The notes: generated from the sequence alone by a model not told the origin. A stretch of DNA of 64,000 bases from JAMXLG01 sp963818925 (GCA_963818925.1 CAWFTN010000001.1:3357104-3421103), one strand, 5' to 3'. Counted from the first letter of the stretch, positions 9,074 through 18,100 are shown. Translations and numbers: made by a program.

Positions 9074-9102
9074 CGTACACCCGCCGCATGCACGGGTGTA
9101 CG
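9074..9102. promoter_or_regulatory. 10-bp inverted repeat at the 5-prime end of the nitronate monooxygenase gene
   Basis: CGTACACCCG (9074-9083) and CGGGTGTACG (9093-9102) are perfect inverted copies with a 9-nt spacer, centred 26 bp upstream of the preferred start. Its size and symmetry suit a TetR/MarR-type operator or a leader hairpin. Confidence 0.45.
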
Positions 9103-9462
9103 ACACAAGGCGCATACTTCGCGACTACGTTCGAGCATTAGCGCAGCATGCGCGGTCCCCAACCGCCGAACAGATTCGTATCTTCTTGCGTGGTCGAAAT
9201 GACGCGGGCGCGGCGAGTTTCGAGAATCAATCCGGGCGACGGGGTCTTGGGCGACGGCGTGTACATTTACGTTCCTTTGAATCGAGGTGTGAAGCACGAT
9301 TGCTCACGTGACGATCCTCGCAAAACGCACCGAACCGCAACACCAACACCCACACAACGCGCTCACATATGTGATGTTGTGTTGCCCGCTCGCTTGGCAC
9401 GTGTAACAGCACGAAAAGTTGACCTTCATCATCAATTCACACTTTCGGGCGAGTATGGCCGC
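9103..9462. other. Noncoding interval between nitronate monooxygenase and XRE-STAND regulator, with a palindrome
   Basis: The 360-bp divergent gap shows no gene I can support. The + frame is open from 9148, but its translation before 9463 is compositionally unlike the regulator. Near its 3-prime end a layered palindrome occurs: TCACATATGTGA at 9363-9374 flanked by ACACAAC (9352-9358) and GTTGTGT (9376-9382). It lies about 80 bp before the regulator start and is a candidate autoregulatory operator. Confidence 0.45.
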
Positions 9463-11847
9463 ATGATCTCCGCGAAATCTGCCGATAGCCCGCGCTTCGG
9501 TGAATTACTGCGGGAGTTACGCGTCGCTCAAGGCCTCTCTCAAGAAGAACTGGCAGAACGTGCTGCAATGAGCGTGAATGGCATCAGCGCATTGGAGCGC
9601 GGCGCGAACCAAACACCGCAACGTAAGACGTTGGAATTGCTCGTTCAAGCGCTCGATCTGTGCATTGAAGATAAACGCGCACTCGAAGCCGCTGCTATGC
9701 GCCGTTCGCGCCCGCGTCCGCTATCCCAGGAGACGCACGTCGCCGAAGGTCTTCCTAGAGCGTTGACGCCGCTCTTCGGGCGCGAAGATGACGCGCAGGC
9801 AGTGATCGAGCTGCTCAACGATAACGCGATCGTAACCTTGGCTGGATCGGGCGGAATCGGAAAGACGCGGCTTGCACTGCGCGTCGCTGAATTGCTATCC
9901 GACGATGTTCGAGGCGCCGTGCGATTCGTCGATCTCGCGCCCTCGCGCGATGCGGAATCGGTCGATTGTGCGATCTCTTCGCACGCGGATGCGATACACG
10001 GCAAGCCCGGGCTGCTCGTCGTCGATAACTGCGAACATGTCGCGTCTGCGGTCGCATCGACGATCGGCGCGACGCTTCAGCGCTATCCGGAACTGCGCGT
10101 TCTCGCAACGAGCCGGCAGTCATTGAACATCCCGGGTGAGCAACTCTATCGCGTATTGCCGCTGTCGCTGCGCGCCGCAATAGGTCTGTTCGCGGAGCGC
10201 GCGCGCCGCGTGAGCGGCGCATTCGACGTCACGAAGGAGAACCGCGACGCGATTGCACGCGTCTGCACGCGCCTCGACGGGCTAGCGCTTGCAATCGAAC
10301 TTGCGGCGGCGCGAATGAAACTCTTGACGCTCGAACAACTCGAGCACCGCCTCACCGAGCGCTTTCAATTACTGAGCGGTGGCAGCGAACTGATGCTGCC
10401 TCGCCACCAGACGATGCGTGCGACGATCGATTGGAGTTACGACTCGCTGAGCGTGCGCGAACAGCACACGCTCTCGGCGCTTGCGGTGTTTCCAGCAAGT
10501 TTTTCGTTGGACGGTGCTCTCGCCGTGTGCGCGAATCTGTCAGCGGGCGAATGGACGGTTCTGGACTCGATTCAGTCGCTCGTCGATAAATCGCTGCTCA
10601 ACCGCGGCGTTGCGGGCGATCTCAGGCGGTATCGCATGCTCGAAACGACGCGAGCGTACGTCGCCGAACGGTCGTCCGACCGCGCCGAAACGCAGCGATT
10701 ACGCAACCGGCATCTTCATTATTATGCGAGCGTGGCTCGCGAAGCCAAAGCCGCGCTGTCTTCAACGACGTCGACGGCCGCATGGGCGCGCGCACTCGAG
10801 CCCGATTTCGAAAACTTCCTATCCGCGGTGGATTGGGCGTTTGCGGAGGGCCGCGACGAGGCCGCCGGCGCGAGCATCCTTTGCGGACTCCAAGAATTTT
10901 GGATCGTGCAGGGCTTCGCTGCGGAAGCGACGCGACGCGCCCAAGATGCGCTGCAATCCGATTGGGAGTTGCCGCAGATGGTGCGCGCGCAACTATGGCT
11001 GACGCTCGCGCGCATGCGTCAAGAACTCTTCGTTCATCCTGAACAGACCCTCGAAGCGGCGCGCCGCGCCGAAACGCTGTTCGAGGGAACGGGCGAGCGC
11101 GACGGCCTTGCACTGGCTCTGCGGCAGCAAGCCGCCGCGCACATGCGGCTTGGAAGGTTCGATAATGCGCGCTCCGAGTTCGAACGCTCCATCGAAATCT
11201 ACCGCGAGCTCGGCGATCAGCGCATGGTTGCGCGCGGTCTTGGCTACATCGCGAGTCTCTGGCAAGTGCAAGGTTTTTACGAGCGAGCGCGCAGCACGTT
11301 GCTCGACGTTCTCGATCTCGCGCGCATGATGGGTGACGATCGCATGGTACCGACGGTCGCGATGAATCTCGCCGAAACGGAGTTCGCGCTGGGCGACGCC
11401 GAAAGCGCGGCGACGCGGGGAAGCGAGAATCTCTCCAGCGACGTGCTGCACAAAAGCGCCGATATGCTAGCAACCCAGGAGTCAAATCTTTCTGCGTATC
11501 TTCTCGCACTCGGCCGAACCGTGGAAGCGCGCGAGATGGCACTGGCGGCGATCGACGATGCGACCGGATCGTTCCCAGCCGTTCCGTTGCAGCATTTTGC
11601 CGCGACGATCACGGACTCGCAGCCCAAGGTCGCCGCGCGTCTTCTCGGATATGTCGAAGAGGTATTCAAGGCGACGGCGTTCTCGCGCGAACATACCGAA
11701 CAGTACAGTTATAAGCGGCTCATGGCGGCGCTGCGCGAGGTGTTGGACGACCGGTGCATTGCGTCGTGTCTGCGCGAAGGCGCGCTCATGAACGCAGAGC
11801 AGATCTTGCGCATAGCGCACGAGACCGTCCACGATTCGTGTGAGTAG
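9463..11847 (+). CDS. XRE-type HTH regulator fused to a STAND/AfsR-like ATPase and TPR region
   Basis: 794 residues from the ATG at 9463. An N-terminal helix-turn-helix (about 12-65; LRVAQGLSQEELAERAAMSV) is followed by an NB-ARC/STAND nucleotide-binding domain. That domain has Walker A GSGGIGKT (128-135), Walker B LLVVDNCEHV (184-193) and the sensor-like ATSRQSL. The second half is an all-helical TPR-like solenoid (ERSIEIYRELGDQRMVARGLGYIA). Proteins with this architecture are large signal-integrating regulators that oligomerise on ligand and ATP binding. The start was chosen because homologous DNA-binding proteins begin a few residues before the HTH. A GNAT gene follows after about 50 bp in the same direction. 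Confidence 0.85.
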   Translation: MISAKSADSPRFGELLRELRVAQGLSQEELAERAAMSVNGISALERGANQTPQRKTLELLVQALDLCIEDKRALEAAAMRRSRPRPLSQETHVAEGLPRALTPLFGREDDAQAVIELLNDNAIVTLAGSGGIGKTRLALRVAELLSDDVRGAVRFVDLAPSRDAESVDCAISSHADAIHGKPGLLVVDNCEHVASAVASTIGATLQRYPELRVLATSRQSLNIPGEQLYRVLPLSLRAAIGLFAERARRVSGAFDVTKENRDAIARVCTRLDGLALAIELAAARMKLLTLEQLEHRLTERFQLLSGGSELMLPRHQTMRATIDWSYDSLSVREQHTLSALAVFPASFSLDGALAVCANLSAGEWTVLDSIQSLVDKSLLNRGVAGDLRRYRMLETTRAYVAERSSDRAETQRLRNRHLHYYASVAREAKAALSSTTSTAAWARALEPDFENFLSAVDWAFAEGRDEAAGASILCGLQEFWIVQGFAAEATRRAQDALQSDWELPQMVRAQLWLTLARMRQELFVHPEQTLEAARRAETLFEGTGERDGLALALRQQAAAHMRLGRFDNARSEFERSIEIYRELGDQRMVARGLGYIASLWQVQGFYERARSTLLDVLDLARMMGDDRMVPTVAMNLAETEFALGDAESAATRGSENLSSDVLHKSADMLATQESNLSAYLLALGRTVEAREMALAAIDDATGSFPAVPLQHFAATITDSQPKVAARLLGYVEEVFKATAFSREHTEQYSYKRLMAALREVLDDRCIASCLREGALMNAEQILRIAHETVHDSCE

Positions 11848-11898
11848 GTCATGTGAGTGTTGGTGGCCGCGGATCGTTCGCTGCGGCACCATTGCGGT

Positions 11899-12348
11899 AT
11901 GTTACGTTCCGCAAATGTCTTCCGGGTTCGAAGTCTCGATCCCGCGACGCGCGAGCCGGCACTCCGGTTCGTCGAGTCGTGGAGTTTCGACGACGTCTAC
12001 GACCGGTTCGGATCGGTCGGTATCGGCGGCCGCGAATGGCTCACCGCCGAACTCTCGAAACGCTCGCGTCCCGCGTTGATTGCCGTCCAGGACGGTGAAG
12101 TGTTGGGATTGCTCGACTACACCTGCGCCCAAGGTGCACTGCATATCGGCATCGTGGTCGATTCAAGATTCCGGAAGTCGTCGATCGGCAAAACCCTCGT
12201 TTCTTCATTCGTGGAGGCACGAACGCCGACGCTTCCCGTCGCTGCCGAGTGCGATGCCGGAAACAGAGCCGCTGTTGCTCTGTTGGCGGCATGCGGCTTC
12301 GAGCGCGCCGGAGCCGGACCGTACGAAATCTGTTGGCGGTACGAGTGA
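11899..12348 (+). CDS. GNAT-family N-acetyltransferase
   Basis: 149 residues from the ATG at 11899; a GTG at 11857 would add 14 residues without family character. The fold order is typical: FRVRSLD strand, helix, then PALIAVQDGEVLGLLDY and HIGIVVDSRFRKSSIGKTLV. In the last segment the acetyl-CoA-binding Q/RxxGxG/A loop is degenerate (RKSSIG). The end NRAAVALLAACGFERAGAGPYEICW matches the family's C-terminal motif. The substrate is unknown. It is likely co-transcribed with the STAND regulator and the DUF4242 gene 12 bp downstream. Confidence 0.8.
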   Translation: MLRSANVFRVRSLDPATREPALRFVESWSFDDVYDRFGSVGIGGREWLTAELSKRSRPALIAVQDGEVLGLLDYTCAQGALHIGIVVDSRFRKSSIGKTLVSSFVEARTPTLPVAAECDAGNRAAVALLAACGFERAGAGPYEICWRYE

Positions 12349-12360
12349 AAGGAAAAGATC

Positions 12361-12615
12361 ATGCCTCTCTACATGGATATCCACAACAAAGTTGACGGTC
12401 TAACGGCGAATGCGGTCATGCACGCGCACGAAGCCGACGTGCAAGTCCAGGATAAGTACGGCGTCGAGTATTTGAAGTATTGGTTCGACGAAGGCAGCGG
12501 CAAAGTGTTTTGTCTTGTCGACGCACCGAACCGCGAAGCCGCGGCAGCGGTACACCGCGAAGCGCACGGCCTCGAAGCAGACGAGATCGTCGAGGTGCGT
12601 GAAGGCGCGGCGTAA
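12361..12615 (+). CDS. DUF4242 protein (SCO4226-like small metal-binding ferredoxin-fold protein)
   Basis: 84 residues. The family signature is nearly complete: start MPLYMDIH, then AHEADVQVQDKYGVEYLKYW, GKVFCLVDAP and AVHREAHGL. The structurally studied Streptomyces member SCO4226 is a nickel-responsive/binding protein, so the conserved His and Cys positions here may bind metal. The gene ends 1 bp before the convergent VOC gene. Its specific role is unknown. Confidence 0.85.
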   Translation: MPLYMDIHNKVDGLTANAVMHAHEADVQVQDKYGVEYLKYWFDEGSGKVFCLVDAPNREAAAAVHREAHGLEADEIVEVREGAA

Positions 12616-12616
12616 C

Positions 12617-13045
12617 CTACGCTTCCACAGGCGTTTCGCGCTTGAACTCGATTCCCGCGTCTTGGACTTCCCGATACGGCAAGAGCCAGACCATCGACTC
12701 GTCGTGCAGGTCGACGACCTGAACGCGATTGCCGAACGGATCGCGGAAGTCGCAGCGGAACGGCGGAATCAACTCGATGCCGTACTTCTTGGTCAGCTTC
12801 TCCCGCACGGCCTCGAGTTGTTCCCGATCGCGCACCATTAAGCCGAAGTGACGCGTGCGCGACGGTTGCACCCGATCGACTTCGAACATCGCCAAGAATT
12901 GATGCTCGCCGAGGCGGAAGAAGGCGTCGCCCTCGCCCTCGTCGAGCTTCTCGAGGTTGAAAACGTCTTCGTAGAAGGCAATCGCGCGCTCGATGTCATC
13001 GACTTCGATCGCGATGTGGTTGCATCCATAAACATGTACGCTCAT
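12617..13045 (-). CDS. VOC-superfamily (glyoxalase-like) protein
   Basis: 142 residues. HIAIEVDDIERAIAFYEDVFNLEKL forms the first VOC module. A second module ends in FRDPFGNRVQVVDLHDESM, with the DPFGN turn of dioxygenase-like members. A His near residue 10 and a late acidic residue could supply metal ligands. The start codon lies at the edge of a 9-bp inverted repeat (13036-13059), so translation or transcription may be controlled there. It is 34 bp downstream of the Asp-box protein gene on the same strand. Confidence 0.8.
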   Translation of the reverse strand: MSVHVYGCNHIAIEVDDIERAIAFYEDVFNLEKLDEGEGDAFFRLGEHQFLAMFEVDRVQPSRTRHFGLMVRDREQLEAVREKLTKKYGIELIPPFRCDFRDPFGNRVQVVDLHDESMVWLLPYREVQDAGIEFKRETPVEA

Positions 13046-13059
13046 ACATGTGAGCGTAC
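13036..13059. promoter_or_regulatory. Palindrome overlapping the VOC start codon
   Basis: GTACGCTCA (13036-13044), loop TACATG and TGAGCGTAC (13051-13059) form a perfect 9-bp inverted repeat that contains the ATG (complement of 13043-13045) of the VOC gene. In RNA it would sequester the start codon. In DNA it has operator geometry. Confidence 0.5.
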
Positions 13060-13079
13060 ACCCTCAACCGCGCTTGAGG

Positions 13080-16000
13080 TCAAGGTGACGGCTCCTGCGC
13101 GATCGACGGAACCGCTTGTAAGCCGCTCTTCACGAGGTCGCCGTTCAACGTCGAAATCGAACGCGCGTAGTCGTTGTACGCGGCGCGCGCGCTTCGATAT
13201 TCGGTCTCGATCCGCGCATAGAATTGCGCGGCGGCCGGCGTGACGATCGCCTGGACCGGGAACGACTGCAGCGACGTCAGCGCTCCGTCGATGTTTTCGC
13301 GGAGCGAGCCGGGACGCGAGACGGAATCTTCGCCGTTCGTATAGTTCGCGGTGAGGCGAGCCATGACATAAGCGCGCGCTTGCCGCGCCCGCGCGAGTGC
13401 GGCTTGGGCTGCAGCGCTCGACGCCGCCGGCTCGCGTTCGAGGGCGTCGCCGATCGTATCAAGGTTATTCAACATCACGTCGACGCTGGAATACAGACGA
13501 TTCAGCTTGGCAAATGCATCGTAGCTTTGCTGCATCTGTGCGAGTGTCATCGTCGCCTGCGGATCGGGTTTGACGGTGAACGGTTGCTGGAACGTGCGTC
13601 CGTTCAAGGTTATCCGCGCGATATAGCGTCCGGGAACGACGGCCGGTCCGTCGTCCGGTCCTTTGAGATGCGGATTGGCAGCACCGTTCCATTTCACCGG
13701 CGGAGCAGCGGTGAAATTCCAAACGATGCGATTGAGTCCGGCCGTATTCGTGCCGGGCAGGATACGCACGAGGTGACCAGCACGATCGAGGATCGAGACC
13801 TCCGGTTTTTGCGCTTGCTGAGCCGATTGATAGTACGAAATCGGCACGCCGTACGGCGGATTGGCCGCCGCGTATTGTGTGTAGAGGCCTTCGTAATTGT
13901 TCGTGAGATTGTATTCGTAGGACGTGCGCGGCGCGAAGAGCATCGCACCCGCGCGAACGGCTTGCGGCAGGTCTTGGAGCGGACGAAGGTCATCGAACAC
14001 CCAGATCGAGCGGCCGTGCGTCGCGATGACAAGATCGTTGAAGTGCGGTTGGATCCGTATGTCGCGCACGGAGACGGCGGGCATGTTGTTTCGCAGGCTC
14101 TGCCAGTGCGAGCCCCGATCGTACGAAATCCACATGCCTTGCTCGGTGCCGAGATAGACCACCGCTGGATTGCGAGTGTCGGGACGAATTGCGCGCGTCC
14201 ACAAACCTTGCGGCAAACCGGCCGCGATCGATTGCCAGTGCGCGCCGTAATCATGTGTCACCCAGACGTGCGGTGCGCCGTCACCCATGAGGTGCGCGTC
14301 TTCAACCGTATACGCCGTGCCGCGCTCGAGCGCAGACGGCGCGACCGTCTCGAAGCGCCCGTTTGCATCGGCGTCGCGCGGCGTCACGTTCTTCCAGTGT
14401 GTGCCGCCGTCGCGCGTCACTTGGACGTAGCCGTCGTCCGTCCCGACCCAGATCTCTCCGCGCGAGAGCGGCGAGCCTTCGATATCGAGAAGCGTATCCG
14501 TATACTCGGCGCCCGTGACATCATGCGTGATCGGACCGCCGGCCGGTGCTTGATGTGCTTTGTCGTTGCGCGTCAGATCGGGGCTGATTGGGCGCCAGTG
14601 ATAGCCGCCGTCAGTCGATTGAAAAACGACGTTTCCGCCGAACCACGCAACGTGCGCGTTCCAAGGCGCAAATCCAAGCGGAGACTCCCAATTGAAGCGG
14701 TATGGGCTCGTGGCGATATCGTAGTCTTGCTGCACGCTCGTGAAATACGGTTGCGTGTATGTGTATTCGCGCGAGCGCCGCTTGAAGATGAAGAGCGCCC
14801 CGTCTTGTCCGTCGGACCATATCTCGTTCGCGTTCGCAGGATTGGGAATCGCCCACTGTCCGTCGTCGTCTTGCACCACGGCATACCACGACGCGTTGCT
14901 ATTGCCCGAAACGTCGAGCGAGTTCGACGTACCGCAGTACGAGTTGTTGTCTTGCAATCCGCCGCAGATCGTGTACGGATTATCGTTGCCCAAACCCACG
15001 CGATAAAACTGTCCGACCGGCACGTTTGCCCAAAACGCCCACGTGGCGCCGGAGTCGACACTCAGCGCATAGCCCCCGTCCTCGCCGACGATGATGCGCT
15101 TCGCGTCATTCGGCGCGATCCAAATCGAGTGGAAATCGCCGTGCACGTTGCGCGCGATCGCTTTGAATGTTCTTCCGCCGTCTTTGCTTTCCGCGACTTC
15201 CGTCGACGCCGTGTAGACGTGATCCGGATTGCTCGGATCGACTTCGATATGCGAGAAATAAAATGGGCGTTGGTCGACGAGTGTATTCGAACTCACGAGC
15301 GCCCAGGTCGTGCCGCCGTCGTCGGAACGCCAGAGAATACCGTGCTTCGATTCGATGAGCACGTAGATGCGATGCGGATCGCTGGGTGCGACGGCGAGTC
15401 CGATGCGGCCGGTGATTCCTTCGGGCAGACCACCGCCGGTAAGGCGCTTCCAGGTTCGGCCGCCGTCCGTCGAACGGTAGAGCCCGTCGCGATCGCCGCC
15501 GCTGTGAAACGTCCACGGCCGCCGTTGAAATTCCCACACGCCGGCGTAGATCACATTCGGCGTTCGCGGATTCATCGCGAGGTCGGAGACGCCGCTGATC
15601 GGGCCGACGTCGAGCGTTTTGCTCCACGTCGTCCCGCCGTCGAACGTTACGTAGGCGCCGCGGTCGGATGAATCTGCGAAGACGTCACCGAGCGCACCGA
15701 CGATCACATGCTGCGGATTGCTGGGATCGATCAAAATGCGAGAAATATACTTTGTATCGCGCAGGCCGGCGTTCGTCCACGTTTTACCGCCGTCGATCGT
15801 CTTATAGAGGCCGTCACCATAGCTGACGTCATTGCGAGGATTCGATTCTCCGGTGCCGGCCCAAACGGTATCGTCGTTTGCCGGATCTATTGCAACCGCG
15901 CCGATCGCACCGACGCTTTCTTTGTCGAATACCGGCGTCCACGCGGCGCCCCCGTCCGTACTCTTCCAGACGCCGCCGCCGGCTGCGCCGAGATAGTACA

Positions 16001-16175
16001 GATTCGGATCGTGTGCCGATCCGGTGACACTCGTGACGCGGCCGCCGGCAATGGCCGGACCCGTTTCACGCCAAAGGAGGTTTGCGGTGGGAAGCTCTGC
16101 GGCGCGCGCGGCGGGGGTAAGAAGCGCGACTAATGCAACGACGGCAACAAGCGATCGAATCATAACGGTAGGCAT
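13080..16175 (-). CDS. Secreted Asp-box/VPS10-like beta-propeller protein
   Basis: 1031 residues with a signal peptide of about 25 residues (SLVAVVALVALLTPAARA). It contains many BNR/Asp-box repeats of the form STDGGxxW or SxDGGxTW, for example KSTDGGAAW, KTIDGGKTW, RSDDGGTTW and VSYDRGSHW, spread over residues about 45-720 as in sortilin/VPS10 and sialidase-like ten-bladed propellers. The C-terminal 300 residues hold a beta-sandwich (PEVSILDRAGHLVRILPG, GRYIARITLNG) and a terminal helical bundle. This architecture is common in environmental bacteria as a putative glycoside-hydrolase-like protein of unknown activity. It is probably periplasmic or exported. An alternative start at 16163 fits the signal peptide equally well. 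Confidence 0.85.
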   Translation of the reverse strand: MPTVMIRSLVAVVALVALLTPAARAAELPTANLLWRETGPAIAGGRVTSVTGSAHDPNLYYLGAAGGGVWKSTDGGAAWTPVFDKESVGAIGAVAIDPANDDTVWAGTGESNPRNDVSYGDGLYKTIDGGKTWTNAGLRDTKYISRILIDPSNPQHVIVGALGDVFADSSDRGAYVTFDGGTTWSKTLDVGPISGVSDLAMNPRTPNVIYAGVWEFQRRPWTFHSGGDRDGLYRSTDGGRTWKRLTGGGLPEGITGRIGLAVAPSDPHRIYVLIESKHGILWRSDDGGTTWALVSSNTLVDQRPFYFSHIEVDPSNPDHVYTASTEVAESKDGGRTFKAIARNVHGDFHSIWIAPNDAKRIIVGEDGGYALSVDSGATWAFWANVPVGQFYRVGLGNDNPYTICGGLQDNNSYCGTSNSLDVSGNSNASWYAVVQDDDGQWAIPNPANANEIWSDGQDGALFIFKRRSREYTYTQPYFTSVQQDYDIATSPYRFNWESPLGFAPWNAHVAWFGGNVVFQSTDGGYHWRPISPDLTRNDKAHQAPAGGPITHDVTGAEYTDTLLDIEGSPLSRGEIWVGTDDGYVQVTRDGGTHWKNVTPRDADANGRFETVAPSALERGTAYTVEDAHLMGDGAPHVWVTHDYGAHWQSIAAGLPQGLWTRAIRPDTRNPAVVYLGTEQGMWISYDRGSHWQSLRNNMPAVSVRDIRIQPHFNDLVIATHGRSIWVFDDLRPLQDLPQAVRAGAMLFAPRTSYEYNLTNNYEGLYTQYAAANPPYGVPISYYQSAQQAQKPEVSILDRAGHLVRILPGTNTAGLNRIVWNFTAAPPVKWNGAANPHLKGPDDGPAVVPGRYIARITLNGRTFQQPFTVKPDPQATMTLAQMQQSYDAFAKLNRLYSSVDVMLNNLDTIGDALEREPAASSAAAQAALARARQARAYVMARLTANYTNGEDSVSRPGSLRENIDGALTSLQSFPVQAIVTPAAAQFYARIETEYRSARAAYNDYARSISTLNGDLVKSGLQAVPSIAQEPSP

Positions 16176-16201
16176 TACCGTCGATGAAAACGATCACCTC
16201 G

Positions 16202-16474
16202 TCACGTGTTATTCAGCGCGTTCATAATGGCGCGTTCGACGTCGTCCGGGTCGGGCAACGTGGACCACTGGAAAAATGCGTCGTTGTCTTGCACGACGTC
16301 TTCGACAGGCAGCGGCAGCGGATCGGGAAAGTCGGGTTTGAGTAGTTGAAGCGCGTCGAGGACGTCCATCCCATCGACCGGCTGCTGCGATAGCGACGTC
16401 CATGACGCGCCGTCCGTATTTTTTCGGTATGTATCTAAGGCAGCACGCAGATCATCCGGCAATGAACTAGCCAC
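16202..16474 (-). CDS. Small acidic protein of unknown function
   Basis: 90 residues, acidic and Pro/Asp-rich (PDFPDPLPLPVEDVVQD), with no membrane segment or motif I recognise. Its start overlaps the DUF6510 stop by 8 bp and it lies 26 bp before the Asp-box gene on the same strand. The overlap argues that it is translated as part of this operon. Function unknown. Confidence 0.6.
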   Translation of the reverse strand: MASSLPDDLRAALDTYRKNTDGASWTSLSQQPVDGMDVLDALQLLKPDFPDPLPLPVEDVVQDNDAFFQWSTLPDPDDVERAIMNALNNT

Positions 16475-16766
16475 CTTCGATCTCCCTTGACGTCGTCAAC
16501 TGCAGAAACTGCAGGCCGCGTAGATCCAGCCAGGTGGTACCGGACGATTTCACCACGCGCATGAGCGGGCTTTCGCAGCTGTTGCATCGCACGACAAGTC
16601 CCGGTTCCATTCCGTAGACGCGTGCCTCGGCGAATGCGGCAATCGCTCCGCATGAGACGCACTGCGTCTTCGCCGTGCTCAGTTCCAAAACGAAGATCTC
16701 TCGCATTTCGCCGGCCGCGGCATTGCCGTCGAGAAACGTTTGTGCCGTTATGTCCACGATGCTCAT
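16467..16766 (-). CDS. DUF6510-family zinc-ribbon-like protein
   Basis: 99 residues from the ATG at 16766. Two Cys pairs, CVSCG and CNSCE, about 30 residues apart suggest a zinc ribbon. The surrounding pattern (FLDGNAAAGEMREIF at the start, TWLDLRGLQFL at the end) matches the small DUF6510 proteins found beside ferredoxin-reductase and sulfite-oxidase-like genes. Its ATG overlaps the reductase TGA (ATGA), so the two are translationally coupled. It is probably an accessory factor of that redox pair; the exact role is unknown. Confidence 0.75.
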   Translation of the reverse strand: MSIVDITAQTFLDGNAAAGEMREIFVLELSTAKTQCVSCGAIAAFAEARVYGMEPGLVVRCNSCESPLMRVVKSSGTTWLDLRGLQFLQLTTSREIEGG

Positions 16767-17506
16767 CCTCCCGATGGACCGAAACGTTCGGTCTTGATGC
16801 TCGCGGGTTCGTGGCCCGCGTTGCGCAATAAATCGGCGGCCGATTCGACGAAGGGCGTCGGTCCGCACACGTAACACTGAGGCGCCACGTTCGCCGGCCA
16901 CGTGTGCGCGGCGATTGCGGCGGCATCGATGCGTCCGGGTGGAGCGGGCCAGCCGTGCGGCACTTCACGCGTGTATGCGAACGTCACGGGAACCTCGTTA
17001 CGTTCTCGTATTTCGGCGGGGTACAACACCGATTCCGGATTGCGAACCGAATAGAGTAATCGAAACGGCGCGTCGCTGCGCGCGAGCGCTCGCGTGCGAA
17101 TCATCGCCATCAATGGAACGACCCCCGAACCGCCGGCGATGAGTTGCACGGGTGCATTCTGCGCGGGACGCCACACAAACCATCCGCCGATCGGACCGCG
17201 CAATTCAAGTCGGTCGCCGGTTGCGACGGTTTGCGTCAAGTACGGCGAAACCTCACCGTCGTCGATGCGAACGACGGTAATCGCGACGCGATGAGCGTCG
17301 GGAGCGTTGGCAATCGAGTACGAACGCGCTGCAGAATAACCGTCCGGCGCGGTTAGCCGGACATCAACGTGCTGTCCGGCGACGTGACCCGGCCAGTCCG
17401 GAACGTCGAAATCGATTGTGCGAGCTGACGGCGTTTCATCGCGCACCGCGGTCACGGTGCCGACGAGCCAACTCAAACGTCGCCCCAGTACCGCTGTTCC
17501 CGCCAC
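16763..17506 (-). CDS. FAD-dependent ferredoxin/oxidoreductase-type NAD(P)H reductase
   Basis: 247 residues. An FAD-binding barrel at about 10-105 has RSYSIANAP (flavin-binding RxYS) and GPIGGWF. A nucleotide-binding domain at about 120-240 has LIAGGSGVVPLMAMI, YSVRNPESVLY and CYVCGPTPFVES. There is no fused 2Fe-2S domain, so it must pass electrons to a separate partner, most simply the adjacent sulfite-oxidase-like protein. The start overlaps that gene's end by 34 bp; internal TTG and GTG starts near 17479-17455 would remove the overlap. Confidence 0.85.
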   Translation of the reverse strand: MAGTAVLGRRLSWLVGTVTAVRDETPSARTIDFDVPDWPGHVAGQHVDVRLTAPDGYSAARSYSIANAPDAHRVAITVVRIDDGEVSPYLTQTVATGDRLELRGPIGGWFVWRPAQNAPVQLIAGGSGVVPLMAMIRTRALARSDAPFRLLYSVRNPESVLYPAEIRERNEVPVTFAYTREVPHGWPAPPGRIDAAAIAAHTWPANVAPQCYVCGPTPFVESAADLLRNAGHEPASIKTERFGPSGG

Positions 17507-18076
17507 GGGTCTCCGTAATTGTGGTACCCGAGACTCTCCCAGAAGCCGGGCTTATCGTTCGTCATCAAAGAGATCCCGCGAACCCACTTCGCGCTTTTCC
17601 AAAAGTACAGATGTGGAATCAGCAGACGCGCCGGTCCGCCGTGTTCCGCGGGAAGATCTTTGCCGCCGTATTTGAAGGCGATCCACGCTTTACCGTCGCG
17701 CAGATCCGCGAGCGGAACGTTCGTCGTGTAGTCTCCATACGAATGCGCGAGCGCGAAGCCGGCAGACGTTTCGACGCCGTCGAGCAGCGTGTCGAGCGAC
17801 ACGCCCTCCCACGCCGTGCCGAACTTCGACCAGCGCGTCACGCAATGAATGTCAACGGCGATCGCTTCGGATTGGTAGCGCGCGAAACGACGTCCAGTCC
17901 CATTGCTTCGATTCGCCGTTTTCATTCGCGATCGAAAATTCCCACGCGTCGAGCGAGATGCGGGGCGTGGGTCCGGCCGATAGGACCGGAAAATCTTTGG
18001 TCAGGTACTGGCCGGGCGGCAGTTTCGTCTCAGTGGTGTCACGTTTGCCCGTAAAACCACGCGATATGAGGCCCAT
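17473..18076 (-). pseudogene. Sulfite-oxidase-like (YedY/MsrP-type) molybdopterin oxidoreductase, frameshifted
   Basis: Two overlapping reading frames together make one family member. The first (18076 down to about 17852) begins MGLISRGFTGKRDTTETKLP and runs through YLTKDFPVLSAGPTP and WTSFRALP. The second carries SEAIAVDIHCVTRWSKFGTAWEGVSL, LAHSYGDYTTNVPL and HGGPARLLIPHLYFWKSAKW. The Cys in HCVTRWS would be the molybdenum ligand. Continuity needs removal of one base around 17870-17875 (an AA on the coding strand). Everything else is intact, so this is a recent inactivation, a sequencing error or a rare recoding site. AGGGA precedes the start, 24 bp after msrA. With the reductase it would form a methionine-sulfoxide or sulfur-oxo redox pair. 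Confidence 0.8.
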
Positions 18077-18100
18077 TGCGTTCCCTCATTTCTGAGCGCG

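Noticed and set aside
13224..15671. 815-codon plus-strand frame opposite the Asp-box protein
   Set aside because: Arg-rich and motif-free; the minus strand has a signal peptide and many Asp-box repeats.
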